Below, one piece after another: positions 1-7,367 of a stretch of DNA of 36,193 bases. The stretch covers positions 1 to 36,193 of the forward strand of contig CANQCL010000018.1 in assembly GCA_947589215.1 (NCBI GenBank), written 5' to 3'. Below the pieces are notes generated by a model, which made no database searches, was not told where the DNA came from, and saw only the letters and a list, made by a program, of their open reading frames with translations. The DNA is from an uncultured Clostridia bacterium. GTDB taxonomy: Bacteria > Bacillota > Clostridia > Oscillospirales > Ruminococcaceae. Both the position numbers and the translations under genes were made by a program. Every line of letters begins with the position of its first letter. Positions within the stretch are counted from its first letter, which is position 1.

Positions 1-33
1 AGGAGTATTAAGAAGAAAGGATGGTTTTCTAAA

Positions 34-1947
34 ATGAAAACTAAAAGAATTATATCATTGCTAGCGTCATTGGCAATGATGGTAACAGCGGTTACGGGCG
101 CAATGAGTGTATCGGCTGAAACTGATTCGGGCGATTGCGGAGAAGTAAAATGGAGCTTTGACAGCTCAACGGGTAAGCTTACAATATCTGGTGAGGGAGC
201 AATGGCATCGCCTGATGATGTCGTGGGTGTAAATTTAGATATAACAGATGAGGGATTAGGTGACTTCTCTAATACATACTCATATAAAAAATATAAAGAG
301 AACATAAAAGAAGTGGTGATTGAAGAGGGAGTAACATCAATAGGATTTTGTGCATTTTATAATATGCAGAATCTTGAGACTGTTGTTTTGCCTTCGACTA
401 TTACAGATTTTAGTGGATATAGATATCCTGGTGTTAGTGTTAATTATAGGAATAATTACGCATTTGCTAAGTGTACAAAACTTAAAAATCTTACTTTGTC
501 CGAAGGTATGACAGCTATAGGTGGTTATTCATTTTATGGTTGTACATCCCTTAAGAGTGTAAGAATACCTTCAACAATAACAGAATCAAGATGGGGCTAT
601 TTCTCATTTAAGAAATGCTCATCATTAAAAGATATAACACTTCCTGAGGGATTAACTATTATTGGACCTAATGTATTTTCAGAGACTGCAGTAGAAAAAA
701 TTATAATTCCCTCAAGCATTGTGGATTGGGATTATCAAGAAGTTCCAAATCAAAGTTCAACTCATAATAGTGCATTTCAAAACTGTGAAAAACTTTCTTC
801 TGTTACATTTAAAGAAGGTCTAAAAACAATCAGAGGATACGTATTTGAAAATTGTTCATCATTAAAGAAAGTAGTTATACCATCATCAGTTATTGACTTA
901 TATGCTGCATTTGGTGAATGTACCGGACTTGAAGAGGCATACATAGAAGAAGGCGCGCAGATAGTAGGACAGGCTAATGTTGATTCAAAAACAGTTGGTT
1001 TTCAAAATGCTTTTAATAATTGTACAAATCTCAAAAAATTAGAAATACCTTCAGGTGTTGAAATTGATTATAATAATGCACGATGGTGCACAGGCTGCAG
1101 CTCATTAACAGATTTATATATACACGGAAAAGATTATAGTTATTTCCCGGTAAGTAATAATATGTCAAGAGTACATTGTTATTCTGGTACAGAAACATAC
1201 AATTCTCTTATAAAAAATGGAGTTGCAGGTCCTAGACTGGCAGATATCGAAGAAGATATAGAAAATGCTCAAGCAGAATTGAACAAAGCGGTAACCGAAG
1301 CAGAAAAATATTCTGAAGAAGATTATACAACTGAAAGCTATGGTGTATTAAAGGCATTACTCGAAAAGGCAGGTGAATACGGAGAAGATCCAAGCGTAAT
1401 GTCAATGAAGGACACAACAGAGGGAATATATGCTGCCATTGATGGGCTTGTAGATAAGTCAAACGAGCCATCGTCATCAGATCCTTCTTCATCAGACCCA
1501 TCAGATTCATCAAATCCGACAGATAATTCGTCAGATCCATCAAATTCATCAGGCAATAACAACCAGTCACAGTCACCAAACACTCCGGCTACACCAACTA
1601 CAGCAGCACCGACAACAGCAACTCCTAAACCTACAACACCGCCTACAGTTACAACAACAGCAGCAAAACCAGCAAAGGTAAAAGCGGTTAAGGTGAAAGC
1701 AAAGAAAAAGAAATTAAATGTAAGCTGGAAAAAGGTAAGCGGAGCAACAGGGTATGAGGTTCAGTATGCTACGAATAATAAATTTACAAAGAATAAGAAG
1801 ACAGTCACAGTAAAGAAAAACAAAGTCACACTTAAAAATCTAAAACCAAAGAAGAAATACTTTGTAAAGGTAAGAGCGTACAAGCTTGCAAATGGCAGGA
1901 AGTATTTTGGAAAGTGGTCAAAGGTAGTCAAGAAAAAGACTAAATAA
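34..1947 (+). CDS. Secreted BspA-like leucine-rich-repeat protein with FIVAR-like and fibronectin III-like C-terminal domains
   Basis: Probably an exported cell-surface protein; its binding partner is unknown. Residues 1-28 form a signal peptide (basic MKTKR start, hydrophobic core, likely cut after VSA). Residues about 29-60 carry the WSFDSSTGKLTISGEG block typical of the N-terminus of BspA-like proteins. Residues about 90-395 are imperfect BspA-type (LRR_5) repeats of the form L..V.IP..IT.IG..AF..C..L. Residues about 405-475 look like a FIVAR-type helical domain, followed by a Ser/Asp/Pro/Thr-rich linker (about 475-545). A very Lys-rich fibronectin III-like domain (546-637) contains VSWKKVSGATGYEVQY. 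No LPXTG motif or transmembrane anchor follows, so retention may be through the basic C-terminus (inference). The start has an AGAAAGGA ribosome site about 12 nt upstream. No dockerin is present. Confidence 0.88.
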   Translation: MKTKRIISLLASLAMMVTAVTGAMSVSAETDSGDCGEVKWSFDSSTGKLTISGEGAMASPDDVVGVNLDITDEGLGDFSNTYSYKKYKENIKEVVIEEGVTSIGFCAFYNMQNLETVVLPSTITDFSGYRYPGVSVNYRNNYAFAKCTKLKNLTLSEGMTAIGGYSFYGCTSLKSVRIPSTITESRWGYFSFKKCSSLKDITLPEGLTIIGPNVFSETAVEKIIIPSSIVDWDYQEVPNQSSTHNSAFQNCEKLSSVTFKEGLKTIRGYVFENCSSLKKVVIPSSVIDLYAAFGECTGLEEAYIEEGAQIVGQANVDSKTVGFQNAFNNCTNLKKLEIPSGVEIDYNNARWCTGCSSLTDLYIHGKDYSYFPVSNNMSRVHCYSGTETYNSLIKNGVAGPRLADIEEDIENAQAELNKAVTEAEKYSEEDYTTESYGVLKALLEKAGEYGEDPSVMSMKDTTEGIYAAIDGLVDKSNEPSSSDPSSSDPSDSSNPTDNSSDPSNSSGNNNQSQSPNTPATPTTAAPTTATPKPTTPPTVTTTAAKPAKVKAVKVKAKKKKLNVSWKKVSGATGYEVQYATNNKFTKNKKTVTVKKNKVTLKNLKPKKKYFVKVRAYKLANGRKYFGKWSKVVKKKTK

Positions 1948-1976
1948 ATGCCTTTCTATAAATATTCTATATAATC

Positions 1977-2014
1977 AAAACCGCTCGGCAGTATTAAAAC
2001 TGTCGGGCGGTTTT
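1977..2014 (+). terminator. Rho-independent terminator after the BspA-like gene
   Basis: AAAACCGCTCGGCAGT pairs, with one mismatch, with ACTGTCGGGCGGTTTT around a 5-6 nt loop, and a T-rich tail follows. It lies 30 bp past the stop codon. Confidence 0.9.
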
Positions 2015-2253
2015 GTCTTGCTTATGACAATTATCCATTATCCATTGTCAATTATCAATTGATAAGCCTGCCGTTTCACAAGGTAAACACATTTTGCATA
2101 CTGCCCAAAGGCAGCAGAGCCTCCGCCGGCTCGGCGGTCGGGCGGTTATGCTGTTTTCGAGGTAAGAGGTTATATGTAAGAGCGGCAATATGGTAGGAAT
2201 TACACACTGCCGGCTCTATATTTATGAGTTTTACCGATTAAAATAATTATAAT
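2015..2253. other. Repeat-containing intergenic stretch between the BspA-like gene and spoVS
   Basis: No gene is visible. The left part (2021-2062) is AT-rich and made of overlapping short repeats of the ATTATCCATT and CAATTATCAATTG kind. The middle holds the two-hairpin element listed at 2100-2137. The remainder up to 2253 shows nothing recognisable apart from an imperfect inverted pair (GAGCGGCA near 2180 and TGCCGGCTC near 2208) that could form a hairpin. Confidence 0.6.
2100..2137 (-). repeat. REP-like two-hairpin element, copy 1
   Basis: Two adjacent small palindromes in an otherwise AT-rich spacer: CTGCC-caaa-GGCAG (2101-2114) and GAGCC-tccgcc-GGCTC (2117-2132), the latter overlapping CCGCCG-gct-CGGCGG (2123-2137). 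The 22 bp at 2100-2121 are the exact reverse complement of 35721-35742, and the order of the two hairpins is also mirrored there. Both stems are kept while the second loop differs, which suggests a structural repeat family rather than chance. Confidence 0.7.
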
Positions 2254-2317
2254 TTGGTAAAATATTCAAATAATATACAGAATTTTATTGTTTTATTCAC
2301 AACAAACTCAAAAATAC

Positions 2318-2345
2318 TTGATTTTTTTTATAAAATATGTATAAT
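2318..2345 (+). promoter_or_regulatory. Predicted sigma-A-type promoter of spoVS
   Basis: TTGATT (2318-2323), 16-bp spacer, TATAAT (2340-2345), 34 bp before the spoVS start. In Bacillus subtilis spoVS is transcribed by sigma-H; no convincing sigma-H site was identified here. Confidence 0.65.
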
Positions 2346-2379
2346 AATAATTATAACATATATAACACGGAGGTTAGCT

Positions 2380-2640
2380 ATGGAAATCTTAAAAGTATCT
2401 TCACAATCTATACCAAACGCAGTTGCAGGAGCTATTGCTGGTGTAATTCGTGACAAGGGTTCTGTGGAAGTGCAAGCAGTTGGAGCAGGAGCTACAAATC
2501 AGGCTATCAAGGCTATTGCAATTTCAAGAGGATTTTTATCACCGATCGGCATAGAGCTTATATGCTTGCCTGCATTTGCAAACGTAGATATTGACGGCGA
2601 AAAAAGAACAGCTATCAAGCTTGTTTGTGAGGCCAGATAA
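2380..2640 (+). CDS. spoVS: Stage V sporulation protein S (SpoVS)
   Basis: Small Alba-like protein that in Bacillus affects the coat/cortex stage of sporulation and cell separation; its molecular activity is not well defined. The 86-residue product matches the family's usual length and nearly its whole sequence: MEILKVSSQSIPNAVAGAIA at the start, then GAGATNQAIKAIAISRG and an IDGEKRTAIKLVCE end. The ATG at 2380 is chosen because GGAGG lies 6 nt upstream (2369-2373). A longer in-frame reading back to 2254 would start upstream of the promoter and add a non-family, AT-rich tail. It is monocistronic, with its own promoter and terminator. Its presence hints at a spore-forming ancestry, but spoVS also persists in lineages that do not visibly sporulate. 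Confidence 0.96.
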   Translation: MEILKVSSQSIPNAVAGAIAGVIRDKGSVEVQAVGAGATNQAIKAIAISRGFLSPIGIELICLPAFANVDIDGEKRTAIKLVCEAR

Positions 2641-2670
2641 GAAAATTTTATTTAGAGGATGATTTAAGTA

Positions 2671-2703
2671 AAAAGGACGGTAGTTAAAATACTGTCCTTT
2701 TTA
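2671..2703 (+). terminator. Terminator of spoVS
   Basis: AAAAGGACGGTA pairs with TACTGTCCTTTT (one mismatch) around a short AT loop, followed by T residues, 30 bp after the spoVS stop. Confidence 0.85.
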
Positions 2704-2716
2704 TTTGTGTTATACT

Positions 2717-2747
2717 TAAAAAGCTCCGGTAAACACCGAAGCTTTTT
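2717..2747 (-). terminator. Terminator of glgP
   Basis: AAAAAGCTCCGGT and ACCGAAGCTTTTT form a near-perfect hairpin 20 bp downstream of the glgP stop on the minus strand. The T run follows on both strands, so it may work in both directions. It stands tail to tail with the spoVS terminator. Confidence 0.85.
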
Positions 2748-2767
2748 ACTTGAATTGTTGTAACAAA

Positions 2768-5263
2768 TTATTTTATAAGACCCCAAATATCTCTTGCATA
2801 ATCTTCAACAGCTCTGTCAGCAGAGAAAACACCTGCGCAAGCTATATTTTCTAGAGACATCTTCTGCCATCTGGTCTGGTCCTTGTAGCACTCTGAAGCA
2901 AAAGCCTGAGCTCTTTGATAATCTTCAAAGTCAGCCAGCACCATGTAAGGATCGCTGAATTTGAGAGAGTTTGCAATTTCTTCAAAAGTATTTCCGTTCA
3001 CACCGCCGTAAAGCTTGTCGATAGAAGAGCGTATAATACTGTTTTCATTATAGAATTTTTCAGGGTGGTATGAAGATTTTCTAGCCGTTACCTCGTCTGA
3101 ACTCATACCAAAAGTTATGATGTTTTCCTTTCCGACCTGTTCATATATCTCAACATTAGCGCCGTCCATCGTACCGAGAGTAACAGCGCCGTTAAGCATA
3201 AGCTTCATATTGCCTGTTCCCGAAGCCTCTGTTCCGGCAAGAGAGATCTGTTCTGATATCTCAGCGGCAGGCATAAGCATTTCCGAAAGTGTAACGCAAT
3301 AGTCCTCTAAGAATATAACAGAAAGCTTTTCGTTTATCTGAGGGTTTTTCTTTAATTCCTCACCGATCGACCATATCAGCTTGATGATCTGCTTTGCCAG
3401 ATAGTATCCGGGAGCTGCCTTTGCGGCAAAGATATAAGTTTTCGGAACAAAATCAGCATTTGGATTTTCAAGAAGATAATTATACTGAGAAATAATATTC
3501 AAGGCATTTAAGTGCTGTCTCTTGTATTCGTGCAGACGTTTTACTTGAACGTCGAATATTGAATCCGTGTTCAAGGTTATGCCGTACTTGCTTTTTACGT
3601 ATTTTGCAAAGGTATCTTTGTTTTGCTTTTTAATTTTTGCCAGACTGTCTAAAACATCTTTATCGTCTTTAAAAACCTCAAGCTTTTTAAGCATAGCGCC
3701 GTTTTTAAGAAAATCGCTGCCTATTTTTTCACGAAGCAGATTTGTAAGACCGGGATTAGACTGATAAAGCCACCTTCTGTATGCGATACCGTTTGTAACG
3801 TTTTTAAACTTATTAGGGCAGTCGACATATTCATCGTGGAAAACTGTGTTTTTAACGATTTCAGAATGAATTTTAGAAACTCCGTTTACGCTGTGGCAAG
3901 CGTGAACACACAGATTTGCCATTTTAACTAGGTTATTACTGATAATTGACATACGAGAAACAAGTGCTTCGTCGTCGTATCTTTCCATAAGGTCTCTGCA
4001 ATATCTTTCGTTTATTTCTACAATGATTGAGAAAATTCTCGGCGTGACCTGTTTTAGAAGGTTACAGTCCCATTTTTCCAAAGCCTCAGCCATTACAGTG
4101 TGATTTGTGTATGCAAATGTGTTGGTTACAATGTGCCAAGCCTTATTCCAAGAAAATCCGCAGTCGTCGAGCATAACTCTCATAAGCTCCGGAATCGCAA
4201 GGGTAGGGTGGGTATCGTTTATATGAATGGCAACCTTTTCGTGCAGATTGTCAAGGGTACCGTAGGTTCTCATATGCCTGTCGACAATGTCTGCAATAGA
4301 AGCTGCACACATAAAATACTGCTGTCTGAGTCTTAAAGATTTACCCTCTGCGTGGTTATCGTTAGGATAAAGTACCTTTGATATTGCCTGTGCAACTACG
4401 TTTTGACCCAGAGCCTTTTCATAATCGCCGCTGTTGAACATTCCCATATCAAACGACGGACACTCAGCTTTCCACAATCTGAGCCTCGACACAGATTCGC
4501 TGTCATATCCGGAAACGTATAAGTCATATGGAACGGCTAAAACTGTAGTGTAATTTTCGTGAATGACGCAGTGGTACTGATTGTCCCAGTATTCCTTTAA
4601 ATCTCCGTCGAAATGTATCTCGACCTGTCTGTTGCTTCTTCTTACAAGCCAGCAGTTTCCGCCCGGAAGCCAGTTGTCAGGCAGTTCTGTCTGCCATCCG
4701 TCCTCAAGCTTTTGCTTGAAAATACCGTATTCATAGCATATAGAATATCCCGTTGCGGCATATCCCTGAGTTGCAAGTCCGTCAAGATAGCAGGCTGCAA
4801 GACGTCCTAATCCGCCGTTTCCAAGACCTGCGTCAGGCTCACAGTCAAAAAGACTATTTATATTAACGCCGAATTCTTTCATTACCTCTGTTGCTTCGTT
4901 GATAATATCAAGATTATAAAGAGAAGTTTTTAGAGATCTTCCCATCAAAAACTCCATTGACAAATAGTAAACCTGCTTTTTGCCGTCGGAGTTTACCTTG
5001 TTCATAAATTTTTTGTGCTTTTCCTGCATTAAATCTACAATAATCATAGAGAGAGTTTCATATAAAGCTTTGTCTGATACTTCATCAGGGGTTGTGTCAA
5101 ACTCTTGATCCAGAATTTTCAGAATTCTCTCTTTTAATTCGTTCTTTGAAATAAGCTTATTGCCGTTTACCTTTTTTGTAGCTGCTGTCGTTTTTTTCTT
5201 TACGGCAGGTGCTTTAGTATTTAAGGAAGCCGTTTTGTTTTCTGACTTCTTAGTTGACGCCAT
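2768..5263 (-). CDS. glgP: Glycogen/starch (alpha-glucan) phosphorylase
   Basis: Cytosolic PLP enzyme that releases glucose-1-phosphate from the non-reducing ends of glycogen or other alpha-1,4-glucans. The 831-residue product has the full family length (GT35). The PLP-binding signature EASGTGNMKLMLNG places the Schiff-base lysine at about residue 687; YYLSMEFLMGRSL, GLGNGGLGRLAACYLD and VQVKRLHEYKRQ are further family blocks. The ATG at 5263 has AAAGGACGG upstream. An in-frame ATG at 5377 lies inside the -35 box and is not a start. The first about 45 residues are a Lys/Ala/Thr-rich extension (KKSENKTASL, VKKKTTAATKK) not typical of bacterial GlgP. No other glycogen gene is nearby, so it appears to be a lone transcription unit. 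Confidence 0.97.
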   Translation of the reverse strand: MASTKKSENKTASLNTKAPAVKKKTTAATKKVNGNKLISKNELKERILKILDQEFDTTPDEVSDKALYETLSMIIVDLMQEKHKKFMNKVNSDGKKQVYYLSMEFLMGRSLKTSLYNLDIINEATEVMKEFGVNINSLFDCEPDAGLGNGGLGRLAACYLDGLATQGYAATGYSICYEYGIFKQKLEDGWQTELPDNWLPGGNCWLVRRSNRQVEIHFDGDLKEYWDNQYHCVIHENYTTVLAVPYDLYVSGYDSESVSRLRLWKAECPSFDMGMFNSGDYEKALGQNVVAQAISKVLYPNDNHAEGKSLRLRQQYFMCAASIADIVDRHMRTYGTLDNLHEKVAIHINDTHPTLAIPELMRVMLDDCGFSWNKAWHIVTNTFAYTNHTVMAEALEKWDCNLLKQVTPRIFSIIVEINERYCRDLMERYDDEALVSRMSIISNNLVKMANLCVHACHSVNGVSKIHSEIVKNTVFHDEYVDCPNKFKNVTNGIAYRRWLYQSNPGLTNLLREKIGSDFLKNGAMLKKLEVFKDDKDVLDSLAKIKKQNKDTFAKYVKSKYGITLNTDSIFDVQVKRLHEYKRQHLNALNIISQYNYLLENPNADFVPKTYIFAAKAAPGYYLAKQIIKLIWSIGEELKKNPQINEKLSVIFLEDYCVTLSEMLMPAAEISEQISLAGTEASGTGNMKLMLNGAVTLGTMDGANVEIYEQVGKENIITFGMSSDEVTARKSSYHPEKFYNENSIIRSSIDKLYGGVNGNTFEEIANSLKFSDPYMVLADFEDYQRAQAFASECYKDQTRWQKMSLENIACAGVFSADRAVEDYARDIWGLIK

Positions 5264-5348
5264 AAATGTGACCGTCCTTTCTTTCTGAAATAAAAATACT
5301 TTATAGCTAATACTATTTTCATAGCCATTCTCAGCCAAATATAACCTG

Positions 5349-5377
5349 ATTATACAGTAATATTGCCTAATTGTCAA
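5349..5377 (-). promoter_or_regulatory. Perfect consensus sigma-A promoter of glgP
   Basis: On the minus strand TTGACA (5377-5372), a 17-bp spacer, TATAAT (5354-5349). Transcription would begin near 5341, giving a leader of about 78 nt before the ATG at 5263. Confidence 0.9.
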
Positions 5378-5527
5378 GGTGGTTTTTTATACAAAATGCC
5401 AAAAAATATATGGTTTTAAAAAGTATACTATTAATTATTATTTCCGGTTAAATTGTTTTTAGTATGACATTTAAGTATGAATTTTGCTTTTTTCAGCGTA
5501 AATTTCAAATACAATAAAATATTTTTT
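5378..5527. other. AT-rich gap between glgP and the phage-derived cassette
   Basis: No gene or recognisable RNA is seen. Scattered AT hexamers resemble -10 boxes, but none has a convincing -35 at 16-18 bp. Confidence 0.5.
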
Positions 5528-5540
5528 AAAAAGTTGCATT
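5528..5540 (+). repeat. 13-bp direct repeat left of the phage-derived cassette
   Basis: AAAAAGTTGCATT occurs here and again at 12680-12692, bracketing exactly the phage-type genes. It could be a remnant of attachment-site cores or a chance AT-rich match. Confidence 0.35.
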
Positions 5541-5558
5541 AAAACGTGCAACTTTTTT
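5528..5558 (+). terminator. Strong hairpin with T tract immediately before the phage-derived cassette
   Basis: AAAAAGTTGCA (5528-5538) and TGCAACTTTTTT (from 5547) form an 11-bp perfect stem with an 8-nt loop and a T-rich tail. It points towards the cassette, with no plus-strand gene in front of it back to spoVS. It may therefore be an attenuator or insulator of the cassette (inference). Confidence 0.75.
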
Positions 5559-5641
5559 GTTTTTTGCAGGATAAGTGAAAGGACAAATAGTTCTTTCATT
5601 TCTCAGGTCAGGAGAAAATCATATACGAAAGGAGAACGGAT

Positions 5642-6049
5642 GTGAGAAAATTTTCGGACAGAAAAATCTGTTCAACTCCGGCAGTTGAGCTTGCAAAGCT
5701 TGCACTTGGCAGAATGCTTTTCTCTGATAAAAAAGAAGCTGTAAAACTTTCTTTGAGCGACGGTGAGAATGTGAACATAAAATCACTAAGCGCAGAAAGT
5801 CTGAATGCAGTTTCGGATATTAAGAGAAATAAAGACGGCGGTGTTGATATAAAGCTGTTTGATATGATAAAGGCGGCAGAGCTTATGTTTGAGATCGGCA
5901 AGGAGGAAAACAGCAATGAGGAAAGCGGAGCAGAATTTCTTGAAGGTTTTTTAAAGTCGGCAAGACAGCTTAGCTCATCACAAGAGACTGCAAAGGAAAT
6001 TGCTGAACAATGTGAGCATTCCTGTTCTGATGGGGTGAGTGAAGCTTGA
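5642..6049 (+). CDS. Phage terminase small subunit-like protein
   Basis: Likely the DNA-recognition subunit of a headful-type packaging motor. The 135-residue product sits directly before a clear large terminase. Its central block IKSLSAESLNAVSDIKR followed by GGVDIKLFDMIKAAELM resembles the C-terminal oligomerisation region of small terminases, where a conserved IKLYDKLKALELL-type helix is usual. A helix-turn-helix is not obvious in the N-terminal 50 residues, which are rather short for the family, so DNA binding could be altered. The start is GTG, with AAAGGAG 7 nt upstream; an ATG two bases earlier is immediately followed by TGA. The stop overlaps the next start by four bases, indicating translational coupling. 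Confidence 0.7.
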   Translation: MRKFSDRKICSTPAVELAKLALGRMLFSDKKEAVKLSLSDGENVNIKSLSAESLNAVSDIKRNKDGGVDIKLFDMIKAAELMFEIGKEENSNEESGAEFLEGFLKSARQLSSSQETAKEIAEQCEHSCSDGVSEA

Positions 6050-7314
6050 TAAAAAACAAGGCTTACAAAAGGTACTCAAAAAAGCAGATGCAGGTTATGA
6101 CCTGGTGGGCGGACGACCGCTATAAGGATAAAGATGTCATTATCTGCGACGGCGCTGTCAGAAGCGGTAAGACCACCTGTATGGCATTTTCGTTTGTTAT
6201 GTGGGCTATGACTGAGTTTAACGGGCGGACATTCGGGTTATGCGGAAAAACAATCACCTCCCTCAAGCGTAATCTGGCAGAGCCGCTGAAAGAAATGCTC
6301 AGGCATACAGGACTGAAGCTAAAGGAAAATTCAACTAAGAACTACCTAGAAGTATCAAACGGAAAGTATAAAAACAGGTTTTACTATTTCGGCGGAAAGG
6401 ACGAAAGCTCGGCGGCTCTTATTCAGGGAATAACTTTAGCAGGAGTTTTGCTCGATGAGGTTGCGCTTATGCCGAGATCTTTTGTTGAACAGGCGATCGC
6501 AAGATGTTCTGTTACCGACTCGAAGCTTTGGTTTAACTGCAATCCTGATAACCCTTATCACTGGTTTAAGAAAGAGTGGATCGATAAGATTGAGGACAAG
6601 AACGGATTGTATTTAAAGTTTACTTTAGACGATAATCCGTCGCTGAGCAAAAAGGTGATAAAACGATATCACAGTCTTTACTCAGGAGCTTTCTATGAGC
6701 GTTTTGTACTGGGAAACTGGTCTAGCGTTTACGGCTGTGTATATCCTATGTTCGATCCTGAGCTCCACACCTTTTCAGAGCCGCCCGAACACATTGAAAG
6801 GTATGCTGTGTCCTGCGATTACGGAACAGTAAATCCCTCATCATTCGGATTGTGGGGCTATTCAGACGGTGTGTGGTACCGCTTAAAGGAATACTATTAT
6901 AACTCCAGAACTGAGGGCTTTCAGCGCACAGATGAGGAGCATTACAAAGGCTTAGAAGAGCTTTGTTCCGGCTGTGAAATAAAGCCGGAGGCAGTTGTGT
7001 GCGATCCGTCGGCGGCATCGTTTATCGAGTGTATAAGACGGCATGGGGTTTTCAATGTTATTCCAGCGAAAAATGATGTCATGAGCGGTATACGCAAGGT
7101 TAGCGACGCCATTACCGATGGAAAAATAAAAATTTCAAAATCCTGCACCGATACGCTACGGGAGTTTACTCTTTACCGCTGGGACGAAAAAAGCGGAACA
7201 GATTGTCCTGTTAAGGAAAACGACCACGCAATGGACGATATAAGGTATTTTGTTTCTGCTTTTGTATATACGTTGGGTGACGATTTTTTTGTGATGTCAC
7301 TTGACAGAGAGTAA
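6046..7314 (+). CDS. Phage terminase large subunit, PBSX-type
   Basis: ATP-driven DNA-packaging motor with an endonuclease domain. The 422-residue length is normal for the family. The ATPase half shows Walker A GAVRSGKT (36-43), Walker B VLLDEV (Asp137, Glu138) and the coupling block NCNPDNPYHWFKKEW (164-178) typical of PBSX-like enzymes. The nuclease half keeps the acidic residues of the RNase H fold: Asp258 in CDYGT, Asp320 in VVCDPSAASF and Asp397/398 in HAMDDIRYF. All catalytic positions appear present and there is no frameshift, so the protein is probably functional. It starts at TTG (6046) inside the stop region of the preceding gene, with GGGTGAG just upstream. Confidence 0.95.
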   Translation: MIKNKAYKRYSKKQMQVMTWWADDRYKDKDVIICDGAVRSGKTTCMAFSFVMWAMTEFNGRTFGLCGKTITSLKRNLAEPLKEMLRHTGLKLKENSTKNYLEVSNGKYKNRFYYFGGKDESSAALIQGITLAGVLLDEVALMPRSFVEQAIARCSVTDSKLWFNCNPDNPYHWFKKEWIDKIEDKNGLYLKFTLDDNPSLSKKVIKRYHSLYSGAFYERFVLGNWSSVYGCVYPMFDPELHTFSEPPEHIERYAVSCDYGTVNPSSFGLWGYSDGVWYRLKEYYYNSRTEGFQRTDEEHYKGLEELCSGCEIKPEAVVCDPSAASFIECIRRHGVFNVIPAKNDVMSGIRKVSDAITDGKIKISKSCTDTLREFTLYRWDEKSGTDCPVKENDHAMDDIRYFVSAFVYTLGDDFFVMSLDRE

Positions 7315-7367
7315 AGAGCCTTTAACCAATAAACGGTTGCTTACAAATCAAAAAAGGAACGATAAAA

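Noticed and set aside
1232-1583. Open frames on the minus strand within the BspA-like gene
   Set aside because: They are mirror readings of the Ser/Asp/Pro-rich linker; low-complexity products and no ribosome sites.
34-1947. Cellulosome component
   Set aside because: There is no dockerin or cohesin signature in either BspA-like protein of the window.
2254-2379. Longer SpoVS start at 2254
   Set aside because: It lies upstream of the predicted promoter; the ATG at 2380 has GGAGG and gives the usual 86 residues.
5264-5377. Longer glycogen phosphorylase start at 5377
   Set aside because: The ATG is within the -35 box of a perfect promoter, and the added residues are unlike the family.
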